Source: Verrucomicrobiota bacterium (lineage in GTDB: Bacteria > Verrucomicrobiota > Verrucomicrobiia > Limisphaerales > UBA1319). Taken from it: 64,000 nucleotides of DNA. Below the pieces are notes generated by a model. The model was not told the DNA's origin, made no database searches, and saw only the letters and a program-made list of their open reading frames with translations. The first letter of the stretch is position 1, and each line of letters begins with the position of its first letter. Below, one piece after another: positions 45,932-54,345 of this stretch. The position numbers were made by a program, and so were the translations under genes. The stretch lies in NCBI GenBank assembly GCA_022709905.1, contig JAKLHY010000031.1, positions 1 to 64,000 of the forward strand, in the 5' to 3' direction.

Positions 45932-47139
45932 GACTTCGGTTTGTCGGTCGAGCCCAACAAGCCGGCCAGTTTCTCATTGGCCTTCGCCAAATCTTGAGCG
46001 GAGAGCGTGGGGGTTGGCGGGGCAGTTGGAGGCGGTGGAGGAGGGCCCGGCGCGGGTTCTGTGCGGCGAGTCAGAGATTCGAGTTTAGCCAGATCAGTGG
46101 CGGATTGGACTTGGGGGGCTCGAACCATCGGTTCCTCCCGGGCGGGAGTCGGAAGCGTCAGTCGATCGAGAATCTTGTCGGCCTGAGACAAAGCATTGGC
46201 ATCGCCTCTCAGGTAAGCGGCAACCTGGTGACCGGAGGTTGCGCCGGAGGTTTCCATTTCGCTCTGCCGTGCTTTTTGAACGACACCAAGAAAATAACTC
46301 TCAAGGTTTTGGGATGGCGTGTCGATCTTGATCCGGTCTTCGGCAACTTCGGCCCGGATGGTTTTGAGCACCTGATCTAGGGTCTCCCGTTTCAAGATCG
46401 GCATGGTCATCCGGATCGCATCGGGTGTGGCGAGCAAGTCCTGCAGTGCTCCCATGGCCTGGATGTGACCGCCGTAATAGATCACCACCCGATCGCAGAC
46501 ATCTTCGACGTCCGCCAGCAGATGGCTGCTGAGGATGACGGTCTTGCCGCGGCGGGCGAGGGCAATGATCAAGTCTTTGACTTCCCGGCAGCCAATCGGA
46601 TCCAAACCCGAGGTGGGCTCGTCCAAAATGATGAGATCCGGATCATTGATGAGGGCTTGGGCCAGGCCGATGCGGCGCTGCATGCCTTTGGAGAATTCAC
46701 CGACGGTGCGGTGTTGAACCTGGTTCAGCCCCACCATGTCGAGCAGTTGCGCCGCGCGTTTCTGTCTTTCCTGGCCGGGCAATTCAAATAGGCTGCCAAA
46801 AAAATCAAGGGTTTCCGAAGAATCGAGAAATCGGTATAAATAAGATTCCTCGGGGAGATAACCAATTCTGGCCTTGGTGGCCACGTGGCGGGGTGAATGG
46901 CCGAAAACCTGGATATGACCCCGAGTCGGATAGAGCAAACCCAGGATCATTTTGACGGTGGTTGATTTGCCCGAGCCATTGGGCCCCAGCAACCCAAAGA
47001 CCTCGCCCCGGTGGACATCAAAATCCACTTTGTCGACCGCCCGCGCCTTGGGGCGACCCCAGAAATCCTTGAAAACCTTGGTCAGCCCGCGAACGGCGAC
47101 CACAACCTCGCGATTCGATGTGATGTTCTCGGGGGTCAT
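45928..47139 (-). CDS. ABC-2 exporter ATPase with long C-terminal extension
   Basis: A 403-aa ATPase. Walker A GPNGSGKST, signature FSKGMQRRIGLAQAL, Walker B LIILDEPTSGLD and switch His in VILSSHLLADVE are all intact, of the CcmA/NatA type that pairs with ABC-2 permeases. The family usually ends near 300-320 residues. Here a further 100 residues follow, including a proline run (APGPPPPPPTAPPTPTL) and a helical end (DLAKANEKLAGLLGS), probably a docking tail. It overlaps the P-type ATPase gene upstream and the permease downstream by 4 bases each. Confidence 0.92.
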   Translation of the reverse strand: MTPENITSNREVVVAVRGLTKVFKDFWGRPKARAVDKVDFDVHRGEVFGLLGPNGSGKSTTVKMILGLLYPTRGHIQVFGHSPRHVATKARIGYLPEESYLYRFLDSSETLDFFGSLFELPGQERQKRAAQLLDMVGLNQVQHRTVGEFSKGMQRRIGLAQALINDPDLIILDEPTSGLDPIGCREVKDLIIALARRGKTVILSSHLLADVEDVCDRVVIYYGGHIQAMGALQDLLATPDAIRMTMPILKRETLDQVLKTIRAEVAEDRIKIDTPSQNLESYFLGVVQKARQSEMETSGATSGHQVAAYLRGDANALSQADKILDRLTLPTPAREEPMVRAPQVQSATDLAKLESLTRRTEPAPGPPPPPPTAPPTPTLSAQDLAKANEKLAGLLGSTDKPKS

Positions 47140-49208
47140 ACGGCCGGCGCGGGACTCAGACGCGAGGCGGACGGTCCGGAGGTCGAATCCGGATGGTCTG
47201 CGGCGGGTTGGTCGCCATGGTAATGCTCCATTTCCTCGCCCTGGCGAACGAGGCGGGCGCTGTTAAAGACCACGATCAGAGAGCCCACATTATGCAGCAT
47301 GGCGGCCACAATCGGATGCAACCAGCCGATGGCGGCCAGGCTCAAGCCACCGATAATAAACAGGATTCCAAACAGAAAGTTCTGGTTGATCACCGACCGG
47401 GTGCAGCGCGACAGACGAACCAGGAAGGGCAGGCGTTTGAGGTCGTTATTCATCAGGGCGATGGTGGCGCTGTGAATGGCCACCTCACTGCCGGCCGCGC
47501 CCATGGCGATTCCCATATCTCCGGCCGCCAGGGCAGGGGCGTCGTTCACGCCGTCGCCGACAACCGCCACCCGATACCCCCGGGTTTTCATCCCGCGCAC
47601 AAACTCGACTTTGTTCTGTGGCAGGCACTCGGCCACCACCTCGCCACAGCCAATCTCCCGGGCGACCCGCGCCGCAACCGGTTCGCGGTCGCCGGAGACC
47701 ATGGCAATCCGTCGAACGCCACTCTGGAGCAGGTCTTCGAGGGATTCCCGGGCTTCGGAGCGAATTTGGTCCTGCAACCCGATCCAGCCCACAAACCGGC
47801 CGTTCTGGGCGATAAAAATCAGGCTGTAACCTTCGGCCTCGTTCAGATCAACAGTCTTGAGGAAATCCTCCCGGACGTTGTTGTCCTGGAGCCACTGGGC
47901 CCGGCCTATCACCACCTGGGCGCCGTTCACCGTGGCTTTAATGCCGCGGCCGGCGGTCTCCGAAAAATCCTTGGGTTCGATCAGGGGGACCCCCGCTTCA
48001 TCCGCCAGTTGAGCCAGAGCTTTGGCGGTGGGATGGTTGCTGTATTTCTCCGCGGAAGCCGCCAGGCGCAGCAGTTCGGCCGGGGGCATGCCTTCCAGAG
48101 GAGACAAACGACTGACCGTCAGCCGGCCCGAAGTCAGCGTGCCGGTCTTGTCAAAGACGAACGCATTGATCCGGGCGGCCAATTCGATGTCGCTGACATT
48201 CTTGATCAGGATGCCCAAACGCGCCGCGGCGGACAGCGCAGCCACCATGGCGGTCGGAGTGGCCAGGATGAAGGCGCAGGGACACGAAACCACAAGCACC
48301 GAGATTACCCGGTTGAAATCCTTGGTGAAAACCCACACCAGGGCCCCAATCACCAAAACCAACGGCGTGTAATACCCCATGTATTGATCGATAATCCGCA
48401 TGATCGGCAGCTTCGTCTTCTCGGCCGCCAATATCAGATCCCGCACCCGGCCCAGGGTGGTATCCTGCCCGGCTCGAGTGACCTTGATTTCCAATACGCC
48501 CGTCAGGTTCTGCGTGCCGGCGTAAACCTCGTCCCCCGGCTTTTTGTCCACCGGCAGAGACTCGCCCGTGATGGTGGCCTGGTTGAAGGAGCCCTGGCCG
48601 TTCTGAATCACGCCGTCGGCCGGGACGTTGTCGCCGGGGCGGATGCGGATCACGTCCCCCACCGCCAAGTCTTTGGCTTGGACCTCTTCTTCGCCGTTCT
48701 GTTTAGTGATACGGCGGGCTTTGGTTGGAGTGAGTTTGATGAGAGACTCGATCGAGGCACGGGCGCCGTCAGCCGTGCGGGTTTCAATGATTTCGCCCAG
48801 CAGCATGAAAAAGGAGACAACCCCGGCGGTTTGGTAGTCTCCCGAGGCGAAGGCGGCCAACACAGCGATGGCGACGAGTTCGTTGACGGTGAGCAGACCG
48901 CGTCGAATATCCTTAAATGCGGTCATCAGGATCGGATAGGCCATGATCACGGTGCCCAGCATCGCGCTGAGGCCGGCCACCATGTTCCCTTTTCCGTAAA
49001 ACCATTCGACCACGAACGAGTTGATCACCAGGATGAGCCCCAGAATCGTTTGGGTCATGTGCACCGGGATGTGCTCATGCCCGTGATCGTGACCGTGGTG
49101 ATGCGTATGCTGGGAATCGCGATCATGGTCATGATCGTGATCGTGATCATGGTTTTGACAGGCGCCTGACGTGACGTCGTTTCGGCTGATTAAAGAGGTG
49201 ACTTGCAT
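47136..49208 (-). CDS. P1B-type heavy-metal ATPase with His/Asp-rich N-terminus
   Basis: A 690-aa metal-translocating ATPase. Instead of a ferredoxin-like CxxC metal-binding domain the N-terminus is a His/Asp repeat (about residues 19-50, HDHDHDHDHD then HTHHHGHDHGHEH). Catalytic landmarks: TITGESLPVDK actuator loop, VVSCPCAFILATPTA (CPC metal site), FDKTGTLTSG phosphorylation site, SNHPTAKAL and GDGVNDAPAL. The last membrane pair contains HPIVAAMLHNVGSLIVVFNSARL. The family exports Zn2+, Cd2+, Co2+, Ni2+ or Cu+; the His-rich tail favours Zn/Co/Ni, without proof. It lies between an HflK-like gene (6 bases upstream) and the ABC ATPase (overlapping), so it is part of the eight-gene operon. Confidence 0.92.
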   Translation of the reverse strand: MQVTSLISRNDVTSGACQNHDHDHDHDHDRDSQHTHHHGHDHGHEHIPVHMTQTILGLILVINSFVVEWFYGKGNMVAGLSAMLGTVIMAYPILMTAFKDIRRGLLTVNELVAIAVLAAFASGDYQTAGVVSFFMLLGEIIETRTADGARASIESLIKLTPTKARRITKQNGEEEVQAKDLAVGDVIRIRPGDNVPADGVIQNGQGSFNQATITGESLPVDKKPGDEVYAGTQNLTGVLEIKVTRAGQDTTLGRVRDLILAAEKTKLPIMRIIDQYMGYYTPLVLVIGALVWVFTKDFNRVISVLVVSCPCAFILATPTAMVAALSAAARLGILIKNVSDIELAARINAFVFDKTGTLTSGRLTVSRLSPLEGMPPAELLRLAASAEKYSNHPTAKALAQLADEAGVPLIEPKDFSETAGRGIKATVNGAQVVIGRAQWLQDNNVREDFLKTVDLNEAEGYSLIFIAQNGRFVGWIGLQDQIRSEARESLEDLLQSGVRRIAMVSGDREPVAARVAREIGCGEVVAECLPQNKVEFVRGMKTRGYRVAVVGDGVNDAPALAAGDMGIAMGAAGSEVAIHSATIALMNNDLKRLPFLVRLSRCTRSVINQNFLFGILFIIGGLSLAAIGWLHPIVAAMLHNVGSLIVVFNSARLVRQGEEMEHYHGDQPAADHPDSTSGPSASRLSPAPAV

Positions 49209-49214
49209 GGCGGA

Positions 49215-50333
49215 TTACTCGGGGGGTTGAATCCGGAGAGGTTCGCGGCTGAGCTGCAGCCTCAACTCGCGGGTTTTGCCATCGGTGCGGGCTGGGACGA
49301 AAAACTTCTCCTGGGCGTTGGTCAGAACCCGCTCCATCGTTTCGGTGAGAAGCCGCTGTTTGAAAAGCTGAGGATCATTTCGGAAATAAGGCTGCAACTG
49401 CGTAAACATGCTGACGTCGGAAGCGACCGTTTTGACCAACTCATTGCTGCGCGTGAGCCCGTCGTTGACCAGGCGCGTGGCTTGCGCGATAGCGGCGTTG
49501 GTGGCGATTCGGGCGTAAATTTCCGCCTGGCTGATGTTCGTGTTGGCCGCTTGAAAAGCGGTGATGACGTCGTCAAAGGCGGGTTTGACGCTGAGAGGGG
49601 CTGTGGTTTGGACTTCGATCGTTTCGACGAGGACTCCCACTTGCAGGTCATCGAGGTGGCGGTTAAACCGTTGCGCCACTTGTTCGCGAAAGGCGTTTAA
49701 GTCCAGGTAAAGGGCGCGTTCGGCGGTGAACTTGGACGAGGCGTAAATCAGGGAATTATCCAGCAGGTTCTGAATCAGGTTGGTGACCTGGGCGAAGTTA
49801 AACGTGTAGGAAACGGCCCGAGTGGGATCTAAACGGTATTTCAAGGTGGCCTTGGCGTGGATGATATTGCCGTCGCCCGTCAGGGTGTATCCATCGACGC
49901 CCGCTTGCAGGAAGTGCAGGGGAGTCGGCTGTTGTCCGGACAGTTCCTGCTCCGGGGTAATGGCATACCAGCCGGTTTTCGAGACCAACGTGTGACTCTG
50001 ACCCACCGGGATTCGGACGATCTCGTCGATGGGATAGGGATAGGCCCAGTGGAGACCCGGCTTCAGCAATTGCTCGGTTCCCATGCCGACAGGACGCCCA
50101 AAATGCAAACGCACGGCCAGTTCGTTGGGCTTCACCGTAAAGACACCCGAGAAGAGGAAGATAATCACGAGAGCCGCCATCAAGACTTTAATGATCCGGA
50201 AGCTCGTCTTCAGGGCCTCTTCCAAGGCCAAGGCGCCCGCATCCTCCAACAGGGGGGGCTGGCCGGGTGGAGGCGAAAGCGGCCTCGGCTTCGGCTCCGG
50301 TCCGCGATTGGAATTATTGCTTTGAGTAGCCAT
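49215..50333 (-). CDS. HflK-like SPFH/Band-7 membrane protein
   Basis: A 372-aa protein with a Pro-rich cytoplasmic N-terminus (PEPKPRPLSPPPGQPP), one transmembrane helix (VLMAALVIIFLFSGVF) and an SPFH domain opening TVKPNELAVRLHFGRPVG and LKPGLHWAYPYPIDEIVRIPVG, close to HflK. Further on are KYRLDPTRAVSYTFNF and a helical C-terminal region (AEIYARIATNAAIAQATRLVND). In E. coli HflK/HflC form a cage around the FtsH protease. Here the pair is embedded with transporters and no ftsH is in the window. ATG 50333 (MATQSNNSN) is preferred over 50345. Confidence 0.88.
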   Translation of the reverse strand: MATQSNNSNRGPEPKPRPLSPPPGQPPLLEDAGALALEEALKTSFRIIKVLMAALVIIFLFSGVFTVKPNELAVRLHFGRPVGMGTEQLLKPGLHWAYPYPIDEIVRIPVGQSHTLVSKTGWYAITPEQELSGQQPTPLHFLQAGVDGYTLTGDGNIIHAKATLKYRLDPTRAVSYTFNFAQVTNLIQNLLDNSLIYASSKFTAERALYLDLNAFREQVAQRFNRHLDDLQVGVLVETIEVQTTAPLSVKPAFDDVITAFQAANTNISQAEIYARIATNAAIAQATRLVNDGLTRSNELVKTVASDVSMFTQLQPYFRNDPQLFKQRLLTETMERVLTNAQEKFFVPARTDGKTRELRLQLSREPLRIQPPE

Positions 50334-50346
50334 GATCGAGAGCAAT

Positions 50347-51258
50347 TCACTTCAAAGGACTGCTATGAGTGATCCCGGCCCCCTGGCCGCCCATCATGTT
50401 GAAGGGTGGAGTTTGCTGGTCCAGGATCAGAGTGGCTTTTTCCTTGAGCGACTGTTCCAGGGCGTTCCGCTGGAAAAGGAAGTTTGCCAGCTCGGGGTTT
50501 TGATCCAAGACCTTGTAGTATTCGGATGCCCGGGCTTCGGCATTGCCCGTGATCTCGATGACCTTGGCCTTGGCGTCAGCCATGATTTGATTGGCTTGGC
50601 TGTCGGCCTCCGCGCGAATAATACGGGCGGCCTTTTCGCCGTCGGTCTGATATTGCTTGACCCGGGTCTGGCGCTCGGCCTTCATGCGGTCAAATACCTT
50701 GGTGGTGATGCTTTCCGGCAAACCGACTTGCTTGATTCCGACAAAAGCGACCTCGATCCCGTAAGTGGACGAGGCGGCCGGACGCACGGTCGCCAGCATG
50801 TTGGTTTCAATTTGGTCGAACTTCAGATCGGCTTGGTTCGTGGAAATGAGCTCGCCAAAGCGGTATTGGCTGATCACGCCGTTTTTTGCATTCCGGATCA
50901 GCGGCTCGAGGGTCTGCTCGGCTTTGACCGAATCGCCGTTGAGGCTTTCCAGGTAGAGCCGGGGATTGACCACGCGCCAGCCCGCATAAACCGTGATCAG
51001 GATGTTGATCGCGTCGTGCGTGGTGGTCTGCTCGAATTTCTTTTCGAAGTTCTGAATTCGGTTGTCGAACTTATAGATCCGTTGGATGGGCCAGGGGAGG
51101 CGCCAGTTGAATCCCGGCGCGGTGATGTCGCGGGAGAATTTGCCAAAGGTTGTCACCACGGCGATTTCGGTCTGACGCACCTGAAAGGTGAAAAGCATCA
51201 GCGCGAAAATCAGGGCGAGAATTCCGGCGGTGACCAGAGTGATGGGATTTCGTTTCAT
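50347..51258 (-). CDS. HflC-like SPFH/Band-7 membrane protein
   Basis: A 303-aa protein: N-terminal transmembrane helix (ITLVTAGILALIFALMLFTF) and SPFH domain (VRQTEIAVVTTFGKFSRDI, APGFNWRLPWPIQRIYKFD) typical of HflC, followed by the long charged coiled coil (DRMKAERQTRVKQYQTDGEKAA) and KATLILDQQTPPFNMM. It should assemble with the HflK-like protein encoded 13 bases downstream. The C-terminus lacks the long tail of other Band-7 groups. Confidence 0.9.
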   Translation of the reverse strand: MKRNPITLVTAGILALIFALMLFTFQVRQTEIAVVTTFGKFSRDITAPGFNWRLPWPIQRIYKFDNRIQNFEKKFEQTTTHDAINILITVYAGWRVVNPRLYLESLNGDSVKAEQTLEPLIRNAKNGVISQYRFGELISTNQADLKFDQIETNMLATVRPAASSTYGIEVAFVGIKQVGLPESITTKVFDRMKAERQTRVKQYQTDGEKAARIIRAEADSQANQIMADAKAKVIEITGNAEARASEYYKVLDQNPELANFLFQRNALEQSLKEKATLILDQQTPPFNMMGGQGAGITHSSPLK

Positions 51259-51275
51259 AGCGTTTGTTGAAGAGT

Positions 51276-53147
51276 TTAGCGTGGCTTGGGCACGGTCACG
51301 TCGAGGAGGTCCGTGCGCAGTTTATCCTCGAGGTTTAGCCAGATAATTTCCGTCGTATTGGTTGTGGCGAGGACGTATTTCCGGGCGGGGCGCACCGCCT
51401 GGACCAATGTCTCCAGATAAGACCGTTGCCGAAAGACCTGCGGGGACGCGGAATAGGCCAGCATCTGATTGCGGAATTGACCGGCGTCCGCTGCGGCGGT
51501 GGTCACCTTGGTCAGCCCATCGCTTTTCGCGCGCGTGACAAGGTTGGTGGCATCGGCATAGGCCAAAGGTATTTTTTCAATCCAATAAGCTTGCGCGCCC
51601 AGAATGTTGGTTTCCTTTTCCTGAAGCGCGCCGATGACTTCTTCATAGGCCGGCGCCACTGCCACCGGAGGGTGAATGCTCTGCAAACCCACGAAAAGAA
51701 TCTCCACTCCGAGCTTGTTCTGATCCACCTGCGCCTGGATCCGCTCCCGGATCGCATCGGCCGCCTTCAGCCGGCCCGTGGTCATGATCGCCTCGATGTC
51801 GACGTTCACAAGATACCGAACCACTTCGCGATTGGCGATTTTGTCGAGTAAATCCGCTCCATTCGAGTGCTGGTAAGCCCAGGAAACCAGGTCGCGGATC
51901 TGGTATTGGATGGGGATATTGACGGCCAGCAGATTGACCGGCACGGCTTGATCCGTCTGAGGAGAAGTGCTCGAAGAGGCCACGGTTTCGCGGCTGGCCA
52001 CCAACAGATTGAATTCCTGCTCGTAATGAGGCCGGGTCCAGAGGAGCAGGCGTTCCTTGTCGGCCTCCGGGTCCGGGACAAATCCGACATAGAAAGTGTG
52101 CACCTCGCGGGTGCTGTATTTGTAAGCGATGTCGATCGGCCAGAGCCATTTAAAATGAAGGCCCGACTCAAGCACATTGCGGCCGGCCACAGGCTTGCCC
52201 AACCGCTCGAGCAAGGCTTGTTCATTGGGTTCGACAATGACAATGGTGGTGGACAAGGCCAGCACTCCCAGTTGGAGCAGAATGAGCCAGGCCAACGCCT
52301 TTTCCAGGAACTGATAAAACCAGGTTTCCGAAACCTTGAAACCGAACTGGTAGTCCAAGGCTTGCGCCGCCGTGGTTATCAGCCCTCCCGGCTGGCCCAG
52401 CAATCCAATCAGACGGCTCTCATACAGCAGGCGGGTCGCCTGGCCTTTGACCCGCGGACGATAGATTTCCAGAATCAGGCTGACGGCCATTTCCAAAGCG
52501 ACCAAACCGAGTATTAAAATCAGGAGTCGGGAGGTCCAACGGTCGACCAGGGGAAAGCCGAACCACGCCGCCGCCTCCGCCAGGGTGATCAAAAGGCAGC
52601 AGACCGATCCCATTAACAGAGCGCTGGCGCTGGGCTGGAGCAGCCGCTGTCCCTCCAACCGGGCCACCCCGGCAGAATACTTGCCCAGTAAAAACAGGAT
52701 CAGAGAGAACAAAGCCGTCAGCGCCATGGTGATGGTGGCTTTGGGAATCTGCGGGCCGAGTGACTTGCCGGTCCATGGCCAGCTCACATACACCGCAAGC
52801 CCCAGCAAAATCAACAACAGCAGGGCAAAGCCGGGAACAAAAAACCGATCGAACTGCTCGCGGGCGCGCCGCGCCGGATAAAGCTCCGCCTCGGTTGAGT
52901 CAAACAAAGCCGCGGCCGAAGCGGACCTCTTCAGTTCGGACAGCTCCAGTTGCTCGATCCGCTCCCGGTTGGCCAGCCGCATTTGGAAGGCGCTCACGGC
53001 CGCGACCAAGACCCCTACCGTCAGATAAAACACGCTGATCTGAGCGGTGAGGCAACCGGAGAATTGGGCGACAAACTGACTGGCCACCGCGATTGCCAAC
53101 AAGGCGACCAGGTTGATAATTCCGGTTTTGAGTATGTTCCGATCCAT
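51276..53147 (-). CDS. Large polytopic SPFH/HflK-like membrane protein
   Basis: A 623-aa protein that unites a multi-pass membrane region with a Band-7 domain. About six hydrophobic helices occupy residues 10-300 (LVALLAIAVASQFVAQF; FFVPGFALLLLILLGLAVYV; ITMALTALFSLILFLLG; ASALLMGSVCCLLITLAEAA; LLILILGLVALEMAVSLIL; WLILLQLGVLALSTTIVIV). The SPFH domain then starts IVEPNEQALLERLGKPVAGR, with LNVLAVNIPIQYQI-type sequence (VNLLAVNIPIQYQIRDLV), DIEAIMTTGRLKAADAIRERI and a helical tail. The HflK family is normally about 350-420 residues with one helix, so the membrane block is the unusual part. It is the third SPFH gene in the operon and lies 17 bases upstream of the HflC-like gene. Confidence 0.82.
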   Translation of the reverse strand: MDRNILKTGIINLVALLAIAVASQFVAQFSGCLTAQISVFYLTVGVLVAAVSAFQMRLANRERIEQLELSELKRSASAAALFDSTEAELYPARRAREQFDRFFVPGFALLLLILLGLAVYVSWPWTGKSLGPQIPKATITMALTALFSLILFLLGKYSAGVARLEGQRLLQPSASALLMGSVCCLLITLAEAAAWFGFPLVDRWTSRLLILILGLVALEMAVSLILEIYRPRVKGQATRLLYESRLIGLLGQPGGLITTAAQALDYQFGFKVSETWFYQFLEKALAWLILLQLGVLALSTTIVIVEPNEQALLERLGKPVAGRNVLESGLHFKWLWPIDIAYKYSTREVHTFYVGFVPDPEADKERLLLWTRPHYEQEFNLLVASRETVASSSTSPQTDQAVPVNLLAVNIPIQYQIRDLVSWAYQHSNGADLLDKIANREVVRYLVNVDIEAIMTTGRLKAADAIRERIQAQVDQNKLGVEILFVGLQSIHPPVAVAPAYEEVIGALQEKETNILGAQAYWIEKIPLAYADATNLVTRAKSDGLTKVTTAAADAGQFRNQMLAYSASPQVFRQRSYLETLVQAVRPARKYVLATTNTTEIIWLNLEDKLRTDLLDVTVPKPR

Positions 53148-53154
53148 GGGATGT

Positions 53155-54114
53155 TCAGCTCAATTCACGATCTTCAAAAAATACCAATGCCAGCGCCAGC
53201 GTGGCCCCGAGATATCCGGCCACATACACCAACGCCTTGCCCACATAACTCCAGGGAATGGCCTTGCCGCCCTCCAGGGCGTCCGTCAGCCAAAATAACT
53301 GCCAGTTCGGCACCATCGCATACAGCGTTTTGGCCCACCAATCTCCCGCCGCCGCGGGACGACCCAATAGATAGTCCGACATTAACCCGAGCAAGAAAAA
53401 TCCCGTGCAGATCGCCAGCGTGGGAATGAGATCCAGACGGGTGGCGCACGCAATCGCCAGCCCGGCCAACAGGCTCAAAGCAAATAGGATCAACACCGAC
53501 GCCGGGACCAGTCTCCAGTCCACGCCCGTGGCAAAGGTCTGGAGGTTGCCTTCCTTGTCCAGAAAGTTGATCGCAACAAAAGCCATCAACTCGAAGCCCA
53601 CCAGGCAGAAGACCGCGTCGGCCACAAACGGGCGGCGCAGGAAGAAATTGCTGAAGCCGGCCACCCCGTAGCCCAAGACAAGGGCCAGCGTAAAAATGGC
53701 CAGCGACCGCGTATCCACATCCCCATACGCGTCGTAGGCCATCCGGCTGGCCAGAAGCGAGGCGACCATGTTCACGAATGTCAGCAGAACCAAGGCGGCG
53801 AATACCCCGAGGTACTTGGCCAACAAAAATTGGACCCGGCCCACCGGCTTCGAAAGCACCGCCAATGCGGTTCCCGTCCGGATTTCATGGCTCACCGACG
53901 CTGCTGCGCTCATCACCGCCCCAAAGAGCCCCACCAGCATCATCACTGCCAGCACGCTGTCTTTCACCAGCTTGGGATCGTCGCCAAATCCGAAATAGGG
54001 CACGCAAGACAAAAACACAATAAATCCCGCCGAACAGCTCATCAAAATCAAATAGATGGGCTGCCGGATCAACTCCATGAAGGCGTTCATGGCGATGGAA
54101 ACCAGCTGTCTCAT
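53155..54114 (-). CDS. ABC-2-type membrane protein, first gene of the SPFH operon
   Basis: A 319-aa polytopic protein with six or more helices (PIYLILMSCSAGFIVFL; VLAVMMLVGLFGAVMSAAASV; GVFAALVLLTFVNMVASLL; IFTLALVLGYGVAGF; VLILFALSLLAGLAIAC; VYVAGYLGATLALALVFF). The stretch SHEIRTGTALAVLSKPVGRVQFLLAKYLG is a clear ABC-2 permease element, matching the place of the same element in the other permease of this operon. The two permeases may form a heterodimer driven by the single ATPase. ATG 54114 is preferred to a TTG at 54123. The operon promoter must lie in 54115-54345, opposite metG; I cannot assign its boxes. Confidence 0.85.
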   Translation of the reverse strand: MRQLVSIAMNAFMELIRQPIYLILMSCSAGFIVFLSCVPYFGFGDDPKLVKDSVLAVMMLVGLFGAVMSAAASVSHEIRTGTALAVLSKPVGRVQFLLAKYLGVFAALVLLTFVNMVASLLASRMAYDAYGDVDTRSLAIFTLALVLGYGVAGFSNFFLRRPFVADAVFCLVGFELMAFVAINFLDKEGNLQTFATGVDWRLVPASVLILFALSLLAGLAIACATRLDLIPTLAICTGFFLLGLMSDYLLGRPAAAGDWWAKTLYAMVPNWQLFWLTDALEGGKAIPWSYVGKALVYVAGYLGATLALALVFFEDRELS

Positions 54115-54345
54115 GCCAGTCAAATAAGCCCCATACAGTAGCGGTACATTATTCCTTTGCCAATCTGAAATCCGGTTTTTTTAACCGAATCCGATCTATC
54201 CTAAGCTGTTCGGTTTGTGCGAAAAGTGTGCGTTTCAGCGCACACGGTGTGCCTTTCGAGTCACACCCGGAGCTTGCCCCACCCGCCAGGCCTCTCGATA
54301 CGGCCATTGCCAAGCGCAACAATTTCCCCCACACTGCCCGCCGCA

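Noticed and set aside
47193..49169. 658-codon open frame antisense to the P-type ATPase
   Set aside because: It mirrors the real gene; composition is His/Gln/Gly/Arg-rich without any domain, as expected for a shadow in GC-rich DNA.
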